From contig CAYTEO010000001.1 of the NCBI GenBank assembly GCA_964436825.1, positions 124,001 through 188,000 on the forward strand: 64,000 nt of DNA. Direction: 5' to 3'. Made by a program: the position numbers and the translations under genes. Below are positions 18,508-27,129 of the stretch, piece after piece. A model generated the notes under the pieces. That model did no database searches. It had not been told where the DNA came from and saw only the letters and a program-made list of their open reading frames with translations. The DNA is from CAYTEO01 sp964436825 (lineage in GTDB: Bacteria > Krumholzibacteriota > Krumholzibacteriia > LZORAL124-64-63). Each line of letters begins with the position of its first letter. Position 1 is the first letter of the stretch.

Positions 18508-18918
18508 TCACCGCCGTCCGTCGAACATGGACTTGAGGGTACTCCAGGAGACCTCGTCCAGGAGGCTGGCCGAGGAGCAGTCCCCGTCCACGCCCGGGTT
18601 GCTGGACTCCCTCTCCACCCCCTGGTCGAGCTGGCCGTCGCCGTCCACGTCTCCCAGCTCGGCGCCGTTGGTGCAGCCGTCGCCGTCGGAATCCATCTGG
18701 GCCAGCTGGGCAGACCACTGGCGGCCGGCACCCCGGTAGTCGCGACCGAAGGGGTTGAGATCGGTGGGGCCGGATGTCGGATCCGCCGAGACGTGGCAGT
18801 TGAGGCACTGGTAGGGGAGCACGCTCGGCAGGTTGCTCGCATCCTGCTCGGTCGCACCGACGGCCAGGGCCGCCAGCGAGATCAGCAGGCACGCGGTTGT
18901 CACTCTCCTCCAGCTCAT
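18508..18918 (-). CDS. Secreted mono-CxxCH protein with calcium-binding-type repeat (temptin-like)
   Basis: The protein has 136 residues with a signal peptide (TACLLISLAALAVGATE). One CxxCH occurs in LPYQCLNCHVSADPTSGPTD, followed by LNPFGRDYRGAG and then the acidic stretch DSDGDGCTNGAELGDVDGDG. This order (Cys-x2-Cys-His, LNxFG, DSDGDGxxNGxELGD) resembles temptin-like and thrombospondin type 3-like secreted domains. In those the Cys pair may form a disulfide rather than bind haem, so I do not call it a cytochrome with confidence. The C-terminus (SASLLDEVSWSTLKSMFDG) is amphipathic. It has its own near-consensus promoter right after engB, with the -10 only nine bases from the ATG. The role is unknown; it may be an extracellular adhesion or signalling protein. 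Confidence 0.8.
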   Translation of the reverse strand: MSWRRVTTACLLISLAALAVGATEQDASNLPSVLPYQCLNCHVSADPTSGPTDLNPFGRDYRGAGRQWSAQLAQMDSDGDGCTNGAELGDVDGDGQLDQGVERESSNPGVDGDCSSASLLDEVSWSTLKSMFDGRR

Positions 18919-18927
18919 GGTGCCTCC

Positions 18928-18957
18928 ATTATAGGCACGTCCGCAACCACCTGTCAA
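18928..18957 (-). promoter_or_regulatory. Consensus promoter of the mono-CxxCH gene
   Basis: TTGACA (18952-18957, minus strand) and TATAAT (18928-18933) are perfect consensus hexamers 18 bases apart. The -10 is followed at once by GGAGGCACC and the ATG, so transcription should start inside or after the ribosome-binding site. Confidence 0.8.
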
Positions 18958-18959
18958 CC

Positions 18960-19565
18960 TCACAACATCTCCACGCCATCTGCCTCGGCCGCCTCCAGCA
19001 GGGCCGCGATCCAGGCCCTCACTTCCCGGATGCCCTCCCCCGTCACCGCCGACGTCGGCAGGAAGGGGGTCTCCGGCGGCAGGGCCAGCCCGGCGATCAA
19101 TTCCCGGTAGCGGCCCAGGCGCCGCGGCCGGCCGACCTTGTCGATCTTCGTCGGCACGACGGCGAACGGGTGGCCGCTGTCGAGGATCCAGCCGGCGACC
19201 TCGACGTCGTCCGGCGACGGCGCGTGCCGGACGTCCAGCAGGTGGAGCAGGGCCACCGGCCGGTCGTTCGCCGCCAGGTACAACCGCAGCAGCCGCTGCC
19301 ACCGTTCCCGTTGCCGGCGGGAGACCCGGGCATATCCGTAGCCGGGCAGGTCGACGACGTAGTAGCGGTCGTCGACCAGGAAGTAGTTCAGCAGCTGCGT
19401 CTTGCCCGGCTGCCCGCTGGTGTGGGCCAGCCGCTTGCGGCCGAGCAGGGCGTTGATCAGCGACGACTTGCCGCAGTTGCTCCGGCCGTAGCAGGCGATC
19501 TCGGGCAGCACCCGCGCGGGCCGGCCGTCCAGGTCGGGAGCGCTGGTGACGAACTCCACCTGCAT
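18960..19565 (-). CDS. engB: Ribosome biogenesis GTPase YsxC/EngB
   Basis: The protein has 201 residues from ATG 19565, the standard length for EngB. It is a cytoplasmic GTPase needed for late 50S subunit assembly. GTP-binding motifs are in order: G1 GRSNCGKSSLINALLG, G2 with the TSGQPGKTQ loop, G3 DLPGYGYARVS, G4 TKID and G5 TSA (PTSAVTGEG). The long open frame upstream of this ATG is antisense or out-of-frame sequence of lon. It follows lon by 14 bases and closes the tig-clpP-clpX-lon series. The gap after it is used by the promoter of the next gene. Confidence 0.96.
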   Translation of the reverse strand: MQVEFVTSAPDLDGRPARVLPEIACYGRSNCGKSSLINALLGRKRLAHTSGQPGKTQLLNYFLVDDRYYVVDLPGYGYARVSRRQRERWQRLLRLYLAANDRPVALLHLLDVRHAPSPDDVEVAGWILDSGHPFAVVPTKIDKVGRPRRLGRYRELIAGLALPPETPFLPTSAVTGEGIREVRAWIAALLEAAEADGVEML

Positions 19566-19579
19566 GTCGGCCCCCCGGC

Positions 19580-21997
19580 TCAGTTGGCGATCTCGGTGCC
19601 ACGCGTCGCGGCGGGCCGTTGCTTGCGCCGTCGCCGGGAGCCGGCGACCGGCTGTTCGGCCAGGGCCAGTTCCAGGACCTCGTCCATGGTATCGACCAGG
19701 TGACAGTCCAGTTGACGGCGGATCCGGCCCGGAAGCTCCCTGTACTCCTTCTCGTTGTCCCGGGGAATGAGCAGGACCCGGCAACCGGCACGGACGGCGG
19801 CCACCGCCTTCTCGGGCAGGCCGCCGATGGGCAGGACCTTCCCGCGCAGGGTCACCTCGCCGGTCATCGCCACGTCCTTGCTCACCGGCCGACGGCGCAG
19901 CAGCGAGACCAGGGCCGTCGCCATGGCGATCCCGGCGCTGGGACCGTCCTTGGGCACGGCGCCCTCGGGGACGTGCACGTGGATGTCGTGGTTCTTGAAG
20001 AAGTCGGCCGGCAGGTCCTGGCAGAGGGTCCGCGCGTAGCTGAGCGCCGTCTCGGCCGACTCCTTCATGACGTCCTTGAGGTTGCCGGTCAGCTTCAGGC
20101 TGCCCGTCCCCGGCATCAGCGCCGCCTCGATCTGGAGGATCTCGCCGCCGACGACGGTCCAGGCCAGGCCGGTGACGACGCCGATCTCGGGCTCGCCGGC
20201 GACGACCTGCCGCCGGTAGCGGCGTACCCCCAGGTAGCGCTGGATGTTGCGATGGGTCACCGGGGGCGGGAACTCCCCCTTCTCGGCCCGGTAGCGGGCC
20301 ACCTTCCGGCAGACCGACGCGATCTCCCGCTCCAGCTGCCGCACGCCCGCCTCGCGGGTGTAGTCCTCGATGATCCGGGCCAGCGCCCGGTCCGTGAAGC
20401 CGCGCCCCCAGTCGGCGATCCCGTTGCGCTCGAGCTGGCGCGGCACCAGGAACTGGCGGGCGATGGCCAGCTTCTCGTGATCCAGGTAGCCGGGCAGGCG
20501 GATGATCTCCATCCGGTCCTCCAGCGCCGGCGGGATCGTGTGCAGCGAGTTGGCCGTGGTGATGAACATCACCTCGCTGAGATCGAACTCGACCTCCAGG
20601 TAGTGGTCGCTGAAGTGGGTGTTCTGCTCGGGATCCAGGACCTCCAGCAGCGCCGCGGCCGGATCGCCCCGGAAGTCGGCCCCCATCTTGTCGATCTCGT
20701 CGAGCAGGAAGACGGGGTTGCGGCTGCCGGCCCGGCGCAGCCCCTCGATGATCCGGCCCGGCTTGCTGCCGATGTAGGTCCGGCGATGGCCGCGGATCTC
20801 TGCCTCGTCCCGCACGCCGCCCAGGGAGATGCGGACGAACTTCCGCTTCATGCTCTCGGCGATGCTCCGCCCCAGGCTCGTCTTGCCCACGCCCGGCGGG
20901 CCGACGAGACAGAGGATCGTCCCCTGCATCTTGCGGGTCAGCTTCAGGACGGCCAGGTACTCGACGATCCGGTCCTTGACCTTGTCCAGGCCGTAGTGGT
21001 CCGCGTCCAGGCGGGCACGGGCCTCCTGGGTGTCGAGACGGTCCCGGGTCCGCTTGCGCCACGGCAGCTCGAGCAGGGTGTCCAGGTAGTTGCGGACGAC
21101 CGTCGCCTCGGGCGACATCGACGGCATGCGCGCCAGGCGGTCCAGCTCCCGCTCGGCGATCTCGCGGGCCTCGCGGGGCAGACGGGCCTTCTCGATCTTT
21201 TCGCGGTAGTCGTCGAGTTCCGAGTCGTCGTCGCCGCCGTAGCCCAGCTCCTTGCGGATGGCCCGCAGCTGCTCGTTGAGGTAGAACTCGCGCTGGTTCT
21301 TCTGGACCTGGTTCTGGACCTCGGAGTCGATCCGCTGCTCGATGGCCAGGATCTCCAGCTCGTCGGCCAGGATCTGGTTGATGCGATGCAGGCGGGCCTT
21401 CAGGCTGGTCTCCTCCAGCAGCTCCTGCTTCTGGGGAACCTTGCCGACGATGTAGGCGCTGATGGAGTCGGCCATCCGCCCGATGTCGTCCATGTTCAGG
21501 ACCGACAGCAGGACCTCGTCGGGCAGCCGCTTGTTCAGGCGGACGTACTCCTTGAACCGCTCCTTGATGGAGCGGCGCAGGGCCTCCACCTCGGCGTCCT
21601 CCTCGAGGAGCTCCGCCAGGGGGTTGATCTCGACCTCGGCGTAGCCGTCGTCCGTCTCGGTGAACCGCTCCAAGCGGACCCGGGCGACCCCCTCGACGAG
21701 GATCTTCAGGGTCTCGTCGGGAGTGCGGATGATCTGCAGCACCTTGATGACGGTGCCGATGCGGTAGATGTCGTCCGGTCCCGGCTCCTCGGTCTCGGGA
21801 TCGAGCTGGGCCGAGACGCAGAGGTACTTGTCCCGCTCGACCGCCGCCTCCAGGGCCGCCACCGAGCGGGGACGTCCCACCAGCAGCGGGGTGACCATGT
21901 AGGGAAAGACGACGACGTCCCGCAGCGGCAGCAGCGGCAGCCGCCGGGGGAACTCCTCGTCGCGATGCGGGACCTGGACACGCTCGGTCTGTGGCAT
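19580..21997 (-). CDS. lon: ATP-dependent protease La
   Basis: The protein has 805 residues from ATG 21997, behind GGGAGGGG; the open frame continues upstream but the extra residues are not Lon. The N-terminal substrate domain starts PRRLPLLPLRDVVVFPYMVT. The AAA+ module has Walker A GPPGVGKTSLG near residue 360 and Walker B with FLLDEIDKMG. The C-terminal protease domain carries GLAWTVVGGEILQIE and the catalytic Ser in PKDGPSAGIAMATAL, with the Lys of the Ser-Lys pair in LPEKAVAA. It degrades misfolded and regulatory proteins in the cytoplasm. A 6-bp hairpin (22016-22033) lies in the leader just ahead of the ribosome-binding site. No CIRCE-type heat-shock operator was seen. Confidence 0.97.
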   Translation of the reverse strand: MPQTERVQVPHRDEEFPRRLPLLPLRDVVVFPYMVTPLLVGRPRSVAALEAAVERDKYLCVSAQLDPETEEPGPDDIYRIGTVIKVLQIIRTPDETLKILVEGVARVRLERFTETDDGYAEVEINPLAELLEEDAEVEALRRSIKERFKEYVRLNKRLPDEVLLSVLNMDDIGRMADSISAYIVGKVPQKQELLEETSLKARLHRINQILADELEILAIEQRIDSEVQNQVQKNQREFYLNEQLRAIRKELGYGGDDDSELDDYREKIEKARLPREAREIAERELDRLARMPSMSPEATVVRNYLDTLLELPWRKRTRDRLDTQEARARLDADHYGLDKVKDRIVEYLAVLKLTRKMQGTILCLVGPPGVGKTSLGRSIAESMKRKFVRISLGGVRDEAEIRGHRRTYIGSKPGRIIEGLRRAGSRNPVFLLDEIDKMGADFRGDPAAALLEVLDPEQNTHFSDHYLEVEFDLSEVMFITTANSLHTIPPALEDRMEIIRLPGYLDHEKLAIARQFLVPRQLERNGIADWGRGFTDRALARIIEDYTREAGVRQLEREIASVCRKVARYRAEKGEFPPPVTHRNIQRYLGVRRYRRQVVAGEPEIGVVTGLAWTVVGGEILQIEAALMPGTGSLKLTGNLKDVMKESAETALSYARTLCQDLPADFFKNHDIHVHVPEGAVPKDGPSAGIAMATALVSLLRRRPVSKDVAMTGEVTLRGKVLPIGGLPEKAVAAVRAGCRVLLIPRDNEKEYRELPGRIRRQLDCHLVDTMDEVLELALAEQPVAGSRRRRKQRPAATRGTEIAN

Positions 21998-22121
21998 GGT
22001 CCTCGAACCCCTCCCGCCGGGCACGGACCCGGCATCAAAAGGGCGGGTGTCGTCACCGACGGCGTCCCGCCCGTACCATATCACCGGCGGTCACGCGGAC
22101 GGGCCGGCGCTGCGTTGCTCT

Positions 22122-23387
22122 TCAGGCTCCCTGGGCGTCCAGGCCAGGCTCCGCCGACTGGTAGACCGGCTCGCCGTCGCCGGTGACGGCGTCGCGGTCG
22201 ATGACGACCCGGCGCACGCCATCCAGGGAAGGCACACGATACATGACATCCCGCATGACCGCCTCCATGATGGAGCGCAGTCCCCGGGCGCCGGTCTTGC
22301 GCATGATGGCCTGGTCGGCGACGGCCTCGATGGCGGCCTCGGTGAAGACCAGCTCCACCTCCTCCATGGCCAGCAGCTTCTGGTACTGCTTGATCAGGGC
22401 GTTGCGCGGCTCGGTCAGGATGCGGATCATCGCATCCCGGTCCAGCTCCTGAAGGGCCGAGACGACCGGGAGCCTTCCCACCAGCTCCGGGATCAGTCCG
22501 TAGCGGACCAGATCCTCGGGCTCGACGCGGGCGAGGATCTCGTCCTCGCTGTCCGGCAGGTCGCGGTTCTCCACCCGCTCGAAGCCCAGGACGTTGTGTC
22601 CGATCCTCCGGCGGACGATGTCGGTCAGCCCCTGGAACGCCCCGCCGCAGATGAACAGGATGTTCCGGGTATCGATCTCGATGTACTTCTGCTGCGGGTG
22701 CTTGCGACCACCCTGGGGCGGCACGTTGGCCACGGTCCCCTCCAGGATCTTCAGCAACGCCTGCTGGACCCCCTCGCCGGAGACGTCGCGGGTGATCGAC
22801 GGGTTGCTGCTCTTGCGGGTGATCTTGTCGATCTCGTCGATGTAGACGATCCCCCGCTCGGCGGCCTGGGGATTGTAGTCCGCCGCCTGGAGCAGCCGCA
22901 CCAGGATGTTCTCCACGTCCTCGCCGACGTAGCCGGCCTCGGTCAGGGTCGTGGCGTCGGCGATGGCGAACGGCACGTTCAGGTACCGGGCCAGGGTCTG
23001 GGCCAGCAGCGTCTTGCCGGTGCCGGTGTTGCCGATCAGCAGTATGTTGCTCTTCTCGACCTCGACGTCGTCGCCGACCCGGCGCTGCATGATCCGCTTG
23101 TAGTGGTTGTAGACGGCGACCGCGAGGCTGATCTTGGCATCGTCCTGCTGGATGACGTACTCGTCCAGGTGGGCCTTGATCTCCGCCGGCTTGGGGAACG
23201 TCTCGCGCGGCTCGGTCGGCTCGTCCAGCAGCTCGCCCTCCAGGATGTCGTTGCAGAGCTTGATGCACTCGCTGCAGATGTAGACGTTGCCCGGCCCGGC
23301 GACCAGCTTGGCCACCTCGTCCTGCCCGCGCGCGCAGAAGGAGCACTTGATCATCTGGGGGGTGCCCGGTGTCCGCCGCTTCGTCAT
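22122..23387 (-). CDS. clpX: ATP-dependent Clp protease ATP-binding subunit ClpX
   Basis: The protein has 421 residues. It unfolds substrates and feeds them to ClpP. The N-terminal zinc-binding domain has CSFC and CSEC with a second CIKLC Cys (residues about 15-45). The AAA+ core shows Walker A GNTGTGKTLLAQ, the pore-loop region ATTLTEAGYVGEDVEN, Walker B GIVYIDEIDKI and the box containing GEGVQQALLKILEGT. LIPELVGRLPV and GARGLRSIMEAV are typical of the C-terminal small domain. The ATG at 23387 follows GAGGAG. It lies 18 bases after clpP and 124 bases before lon. Confidence 0.97.
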   Translation of the reverse strand: MTKRRTPGTPQMIKCSFCARGQDEVAKLVAGPGNVYICSECIKLCNDILEGELLDEPTEPRETFPKPAEIKAHLDEYVIQQDDAKISLAVAVYNHYKRIMQRRVGDDVEVEKSNILLIGNTGTGKTLLAQTLARYLNVPFAIADATTLTEAGYVGEDVENILVRLLQAADYNPQAAERGIVYIDEIDKITRKSSNPSITRDVSGEGVQQALLKILEGTVANVPPQGGRKHPQQKYIEIDTRNILFICGGAFQGLTDIVRRRIGHNVLGFERVENRDLPDSEDEILARVEPEDLVRYGLIPELVGRLPVVSALQELDRDAMIRILTEPRNALIKQYQKLLAMEEVELVFTEAAIEAVADQAIMRKTGARGLRSIMEAVMRDVMYRVPSLDGVRRVVIDRDAVTGDGEPVYQSAEPGLDAQGA

Positions 23388-23405
23388 GGCTACTCCTCGC
23401 GGTCG

Positions 23406-24041
23406 CTACTTGGACTCGTCGTCCGCGTCCTCGGTGGCCCGCTTGATGATGACCTTGTCGACCAGGCCGTACTCGCGCGCCTCGTCGGCCGACATGAAGA
23501 AGTCCCGGTCACAGTCCTTGTGGATCTTCTCGACCGGCTGACCCGTGTGCTTGGCCAGGATCTCGTAGAGCCGGTCACGCAGGTACAGGATCTCCTTCGT
23601 GTAGATCTCCAGCATGGCGGCCTGCCCCTGGCTGCCGCCGAGCGGCTGGTGGATCATGACGCGCGAGTTGACCAGGGCCGAGCGCTTGCCCGCGGCACCG
23701 GCGGCCAGCAGGACCGCCGCCATGCTCGCGGCCTGTCCCATGCAGATCGTCGCCACGTCATTGGAAATGTACTGCATCGTGTCGTAGATCGCCAAGCCGG
23801 CGGAGATGCTGCCGCCCGGGCTGTTGATGTACAGGTAGATGTCCCGCTCCGGATCCTCCGCCTGGAGGAACAGCAGCTGGGCGATGACCAGGTTGGCCAC
23901 GGTGTCGTCGATGGGCCGGCCCATGAAGATGATCCGGTCCTTGAGCAGCCGCGAGAAGATGTCGAAGTGGCGCTCACCGTGACTGGTCTGCTCGATGACG
24001 TAGGGAATCAGCATCTCCGTCGTCCTCCGGCTGGGATCCAT
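23406..24041 (-). CDS. clpP: ATP-dependent Clp protease proteolytic subunit ClpP
   Basis: The protein has 211 residues if it starts at 24041; a second ATG at 24014 (MLIPYVIEQTSHGERHFDIF) has GGAGG upstream and gives a more usual N-terminus. It is the serine peptidase core of ClpXP. The catalytic Ser lies in CMGQAASMAA (Ser106) and the His in MIHQPLGG (His131). INSPGGSISAGLAIYDTMQ is the strand and oxyanion region, and the catalytic Asp lies in the KDCDRDFFMSADEA stretch. It is cotranscribed with tig upstream and clpX downstream. Confidence 0.97.
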   Translation of the reverse strand: MDPSRRTTEMLIPYVIEQTSHGERHFDIFSRLLKDRIIFMGRPIDDTVANLVIAQLLFLQAEDPERDIYLYINSPGGSISAGLAIYDTMQYISNDVATICMGQAASMAAVLLAAGAAGKRSALVNSRVMIHQPLGGSQGQAAMLEIYTKEILYLRDRLYEILAKHTGQPVEKIHKDCDRDFFMSADEAREYGLVDKVIIKRATEDADDESK

Positions 24042-24102
24042 CCCTCGGCCTCGCCGCGCCCTTGAACAGGGGCCGAGGCCCGGTGGTTCCCGCCCGGCCG
24101 GT

Positions 24103-25416
24103 CTATTCCCGGTCGGCGGGCACCGCGTGTTCGATCAGGAAGTCGAAGGTCTTGCGGTCCGCGATCTCCAGCGCGATCCGCTCGTCCTCGTGATTGTTCT
24201 TCAGGTATCGGCGGTAATCGTCAAGAGGGAAGTTGTATCTGGCCGCCCGCGCGGCGATCTGCTCCTCCACCTCCCCCGGGGTCACCTCGATCCCCTCCTG
24301 CCTGCGGATCGACTCCAGCAGCAGCAGCGTCGCCAGGGCCCGCTCGGCCATGGGACGGGCCTCCCGTCGGTAGGCCGCCAGGTCCTCCTCGCTCATCTCC
24401 CGGCCCAGGTAGGCCTGCCGCTGGCGCACCTCGGCGACGGTCGACTCGACGTAGGAGTCGACCCAGGAGGGCGGCAGCGCGACCTCGTTCCGCTCCAGCA
24501 GGCGGTCGACGATCTCCTCCTCGCGCTCCTTGCGCAGCCGCTGGTCCAGCTCCGCCTGCAGCTCCTCGCGCAGCTTCGCCCGCAGTTCCAGCAGGGTCTG
24601 TCCCTCCTCCAGCGACGAGGCGAAGGCGTCGTCGAGCTCGGGCAGGTTCTTCTGCTGGACCTCCTTGACGACGACGTCGTAGGTGACGGTCCGTCCCCGC
24701 AGCTCCTCGCCGGGGTGGTCGTCCGGGTAGGTGACGGTGATCTCCCGGCTCTCCCCCGCCGCGGCCCCGGTCAGCCCGGTGTCGAACGGCTCGAGAATGC
24801 CCTCCCCGCCCAGCTCCACGACGTAGTCGGTGACCGCCTTGTCCGGCCGGGGAGCCCCGTCGTCGGACCGCGGGGTGACGTCGACCCGGACGCGGTCACC
24901 GCTGGCGGCGGGCCGGTCGACCCGCTCCCAGACGGCCCTGGCCTCCCGCAACCGCGCCAGGGCCTGGTCGACGGCGTCGGCGGGAAGCTGCTCGTCCCGC
25001 GCCCGCAGCGGCAGCCCCTTGTAGTCGACGGCGCTGACCTCGGGGCGGACCTCGACGGCCAGGACGAAACGCAGCGGCCCGTCGTCGGGCAGGGTCAGGT
25101 CCTCGACCTCTGGCTCGCTGACCGGCAGCAGCTTGTGCTCGAGGACGGCGGCCTGGAAGGCGCCGGGGATGATCTCCTCGATGGCCTGCCAGCGGACCTC
25201 GCCGCCGAGGTCCTGCTCCACCATGGCCAGGGGCACCCTACCCTTGCGGAATCCCGGACGGGTGTGGGTCTTGCGGGCCTGCCGCAGCTTGCGGCCGTAG
25301 ATCCGGGCGAAGTGCTCCGGCGCGACCTCCACCTCGATGACGCGCTTCCAGCTCTCCGGCGCGTCGACGTGGAACTGGAAAGGGACCGGCTGGGCGCCGG
25401 CGGCAGCTTCGTTCAT
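24103..25416 (-). CDS. tig: Trigger factor chaperone and peptidyl-prolyl isomerase
   Basis: The protein has 437 residues from ATG 25416, behind GGGAG; the open frame continues upstream into the tRNA-Leu gene, which is not coding. The N-terminal ribosome-binding domain includes the conserved PGFRKGRVPLAMVEQ loop, where trigger factor's usual signature is GFRxGKxP. Residues about 165-245 form the FKBP-like domain (GDRVRVDVTPRSDDG, VVELGGEGILEPFDTGL). The Glu- and Arg-rich C-terminal half is the helical chaperone arm. It binds nascent chains at the ribosome exit. It is the first protein gene after tRNA-Leu and heads the clpP-clpX-lon-engB series. Confidence 0.95.
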   Translation of the reverse strand: MNEAAAGAQPVPFQFHVDAPESWKRVIEVEVAPEHFARIYGRKLRQARKTHTRPGFRKGRVPLAMVEQDLGGEVRWQAIEEIIPGAFQAAVLEHKLLPVSEPEVEDLTLPDDGPLRFVLAVEVRPEVSAVDYKGLPLRARDEQLPADAVDQALARLREARAVWERVDRPAASGDRVRVDVTPRSDDGAPRPDKAVTDYVVELGGEGILEPFDTGLTGAAAGESREITVTYPDDHPGEELRGRTVTYDVVVKEVQQKNLPELDDAFASSLEEGQTLLELRAKLREELQAELDQRLRKEREEEIVDRLLERNEVALPPSWVDSYVESTVAEVRQRQAYLGREMSEEDLAAYRREARPMAERALATLLLLESIRRQEGIEVTPGEVEEQIAARAARYNFPLDDYRRYLKNNHEDERIALEIADRKTFDFLIEHAVPADRE

Positions 25417-25476
25417 GACTGCTCCCGGGATCGCCGTCGACATCCCCTGTCGACCGACGGCGGCTGGTTGAGGACA

Positions 25477-25559
25477 TGGTGCGAGAGGGGGGACTCGAAC
25501 CCCCACGGTTGCCCACAGGAACCTAAATCCTGCGCGTCTGCCAGTTCCGCCACTCTCGC
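25477..25559 (-). tRNA. tRNA-Leu (anticodon TAG)
   Basis: The acceptor stem GCGAGAG pairs with CTCTCGC, the discriminator is A, and CCA is encoded at 25477-25479. The anticodon arm CAGGA/TCCTG holds the loop TTTAGGT, giving anticodon TAG. The variable arm is longer than in most tRNAs, as in class II tRNA-Leu. The T arm is GGGGG-TTCGAGT-CCCCC. Confidence 0.94.
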
Positions 25560-25630
25560 GTCTGCTCCCACATCGACGGTGGCGAGGATCGCCACCAGGG
25601 GTTGAAGGGGGGCGATGCAGGGACCGGGCC

Positions 25631-25659
25631 AATATAGCCCGGCCCCACCGGGGGGTCAA
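25631..25659 (-). promoter_or_regulatory. Promoter of tRNA-Leu and probably the tig operon
   Basis: TTGACC (25654-25659, minus strand) and TATATT (25631-25636) are 17 bases apart. The tRNA starts about 65 bases after the expected transcription start. The -10 is identical to that of the tRNA-Lys promoter. Confidence 0.72.
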
Positions 25660-25686
25660 GACAGCCCGCCCCGCCGACGCGCCCCC

Positions 25687-27051
25687 TCACTTGATCTTGC
25701 GATAGATCGTGCGGGACGTGATACCCAGGATCCTGGCGGCCTGCTCCTTGTTGCCGCCGGTGCTGTCCAGGGTGGCGCGCAGGAGCATCATCTCTGCGTC
25801 GCGCAGGGTCGTGCCGACCGGGATCGTCACGACGTCGGCCTGGCGGCGGCCCGACAGCACGTTGGGGGGCAGCACGTCCACGTCGATGATGTCGCCGCGA
25901 CAGAGCACGGCCGCCCGCTCGATGCAGTTCTCCAGCTCCCGGACGTTGCCCGGCCAGTCGTACCGCAGCAGCGCCTCCTGGGCGGCCTGGCTGAACCCCT
26001 CGATCCGCTTGTCGTTCTCGCGACAGAAGTCCTCCAGGAAGGTGTGGGCCAGCAGGAGGATGTCCTCGGTCCGGTGGCGCAGGGGCGGGATCTCGAGATT
26101 GATGACGTTGAGCCGGTAGAAGAGGTCCTCGCGGAAGGTCCCGGCGGAGACCATCTGCTCCAGGTCGGCGTTGGTGGCGGCGATGATCCGCACGTCCACC
26201 TGGATCGGCTCGTTGCTGCCCAGCCGCTCGAAGACTCCCTCCTGCAGCACGCGCAGGAGCTTGACCTGGACGGTCGGCGGCAACTCCCCCACCTCGTCCA
26301 GGAACAGGGTCCCGCGATGGGCGGCCTCGAACCGTCCCCGCCGGCGCCCAGCGGCCCCGGTGAAGGCCCCCTTCTCGTAGCCGAACAGCTCGGCCTCCAG
26401 CAGTGTCTCCGGGATGGCCGCGCAGCTGATCTTGATCAGGTTGCGGCCCGCGCGGTCGCTCCAGCGGTGGATGGCGTTGGCGAAGACCTCCTTGCCGGTG
26501 CCGCTCTCGCCGGTCAGCAGCACCGTGGCCCGGCTGGCGGCCACCTGGCGGGCCGTCTCGACGGTCCGGCGGAAGACCTCGCTCCGCCCGACGAGCCGGT
26601 GCTGCTCCTTCTCCTGGCTCAGCAGCTCGCGCAGGCGCCGGTTCTCGGCGATCAGGCTCTGCCTCTCGAGGGCCTTGCGGACGACCTTGAGGGTGACCGC
26701 GGCCGAGAACGGCTTCTCGATGAAGTCGTAGGCGCCGAGCTTCATGGCCTCGACGGCCGTCTCGATGGTCCCGTGGCCGGTGACGATGACGACCTCGGTG
26801 GCCGGGGAGACGAGCTTGGCCGCCTTGAGCAGCTCGATGCCGTTCATCCGCGGCATCATCAGGTCGGTCAGCACCAGCGGGATCTCCCGCTCACGCAACA
26901 GGGCCAGCGCCTGCTGGCCGTCGCCGGCGGTCAGGGTCGTGTATCCCTTCCTCCCCAGCAGGCGCGACAGGGCGCTGCAGAGCTCGGGATCGTCGTCGAC
27001 GATGAGGACGGGGGCCTCGACGGGAGGCGACAGTGCGACGTCTTCGGACAC
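25687..27051 (-). CDS. NtrC-family sigma-54-dependent response regulator
   Basis: The protein has 454 residues from GTG 27051, behind GGGAG. Residues 14-130 are a receiver domain with the acidic pair Asp19-Asp20, phosphoacceptor Asp63 (VLTDLMMP) and Lys in FIEKPF. Residues about 150-390 are the sigma-54 AAA+ activator domain with Walker A TGESGTGKEV, the GAFTGA loop (YEKGAFTGAAG), Walker B LFLDEVGE and the arginine finger region RLNV. The C-terminus (NKEQAARILGITSRTIYRK) is a Fis-type helix-turn-helix. It should activate sigma-54 promoters when phosphorylated. No histidine kinase gene is in the window, so it is an orphan here. An inverted repeat overlaps its own promoter, suggesting autoregulation. 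Target genes cannot be told from the sequence. Confidence 0.96.
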   Translation of the reverse strand: MSEDVALSPPVEAPVLIVDDDPELCSALSRLLGRKGYTTLTAGDGQQALALLREREIPLVLTDLMMPRMNGIELLKAAKLVSPATEVVIVTGHGTIETAVEAMKLGAYDFIEKPFSAAVTLKVVRKALERQSLIAENRRLRELLSQEKEQHRLVGRSEVFRRTVETARQVAASRATVLLTGESGTGKEVFANAIHRWSDRAGRNLIKISCAAIPETLLEAELFGYEKGAFTGAAGRRRGRFEAAHRGTLFLDEVGELPPTVQVKLLRVLQEGVFERLGSNEPIQVDVRIIAATNADLEQMVSAGTFREDLFYRLNVINLEIPPLRHRTEDILLLAHTFLEDFCRENDKRIEGFSQAAQEALLRYDWPGNVRELENCIERAAVLCRGDIIDVDVLPPNVLSGRRQADVVTIPVGTTLRDAEMMLLRATLDSTGGNKEQAARILGITSRTIYRKIK

Positions 27052-27070
27052 GATGGTCTCCCGGTCTGAA

Positions 27071-27129
27071 ATATTGTCAGATCACTTGAATAGCCAGGAC
27101 AATATGTCGGCTCAGGGACGTAATGTCAA
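27071..27129 (-). promoter_or_regulatory. Promoter and inverted-repeat operator of the NtrC-type regulator
   Basis: TTGACA (27124-27129, minus strand) is followed by CATATT after 17 bases (27101-27106) or TATTGT after 19. ATATTGTC (27071-27078) and GACAATAT (27098-27105) form an 8-bp inverted repeat with a 19-base centre, and one arm covers the -10. The -35 contains the stop codon of the CoA-transferase gene upstream. Confidence 0.6.

Noticed and set aside
19619..22186. Very long rightward open frame opposite lon
   Set aside because: It is the antisense of a clear Lon protein, and is a by-product of high third-position GC. The same holds for the long frames opposite clpX, tig, purA, mutB and the oxidoreductase.
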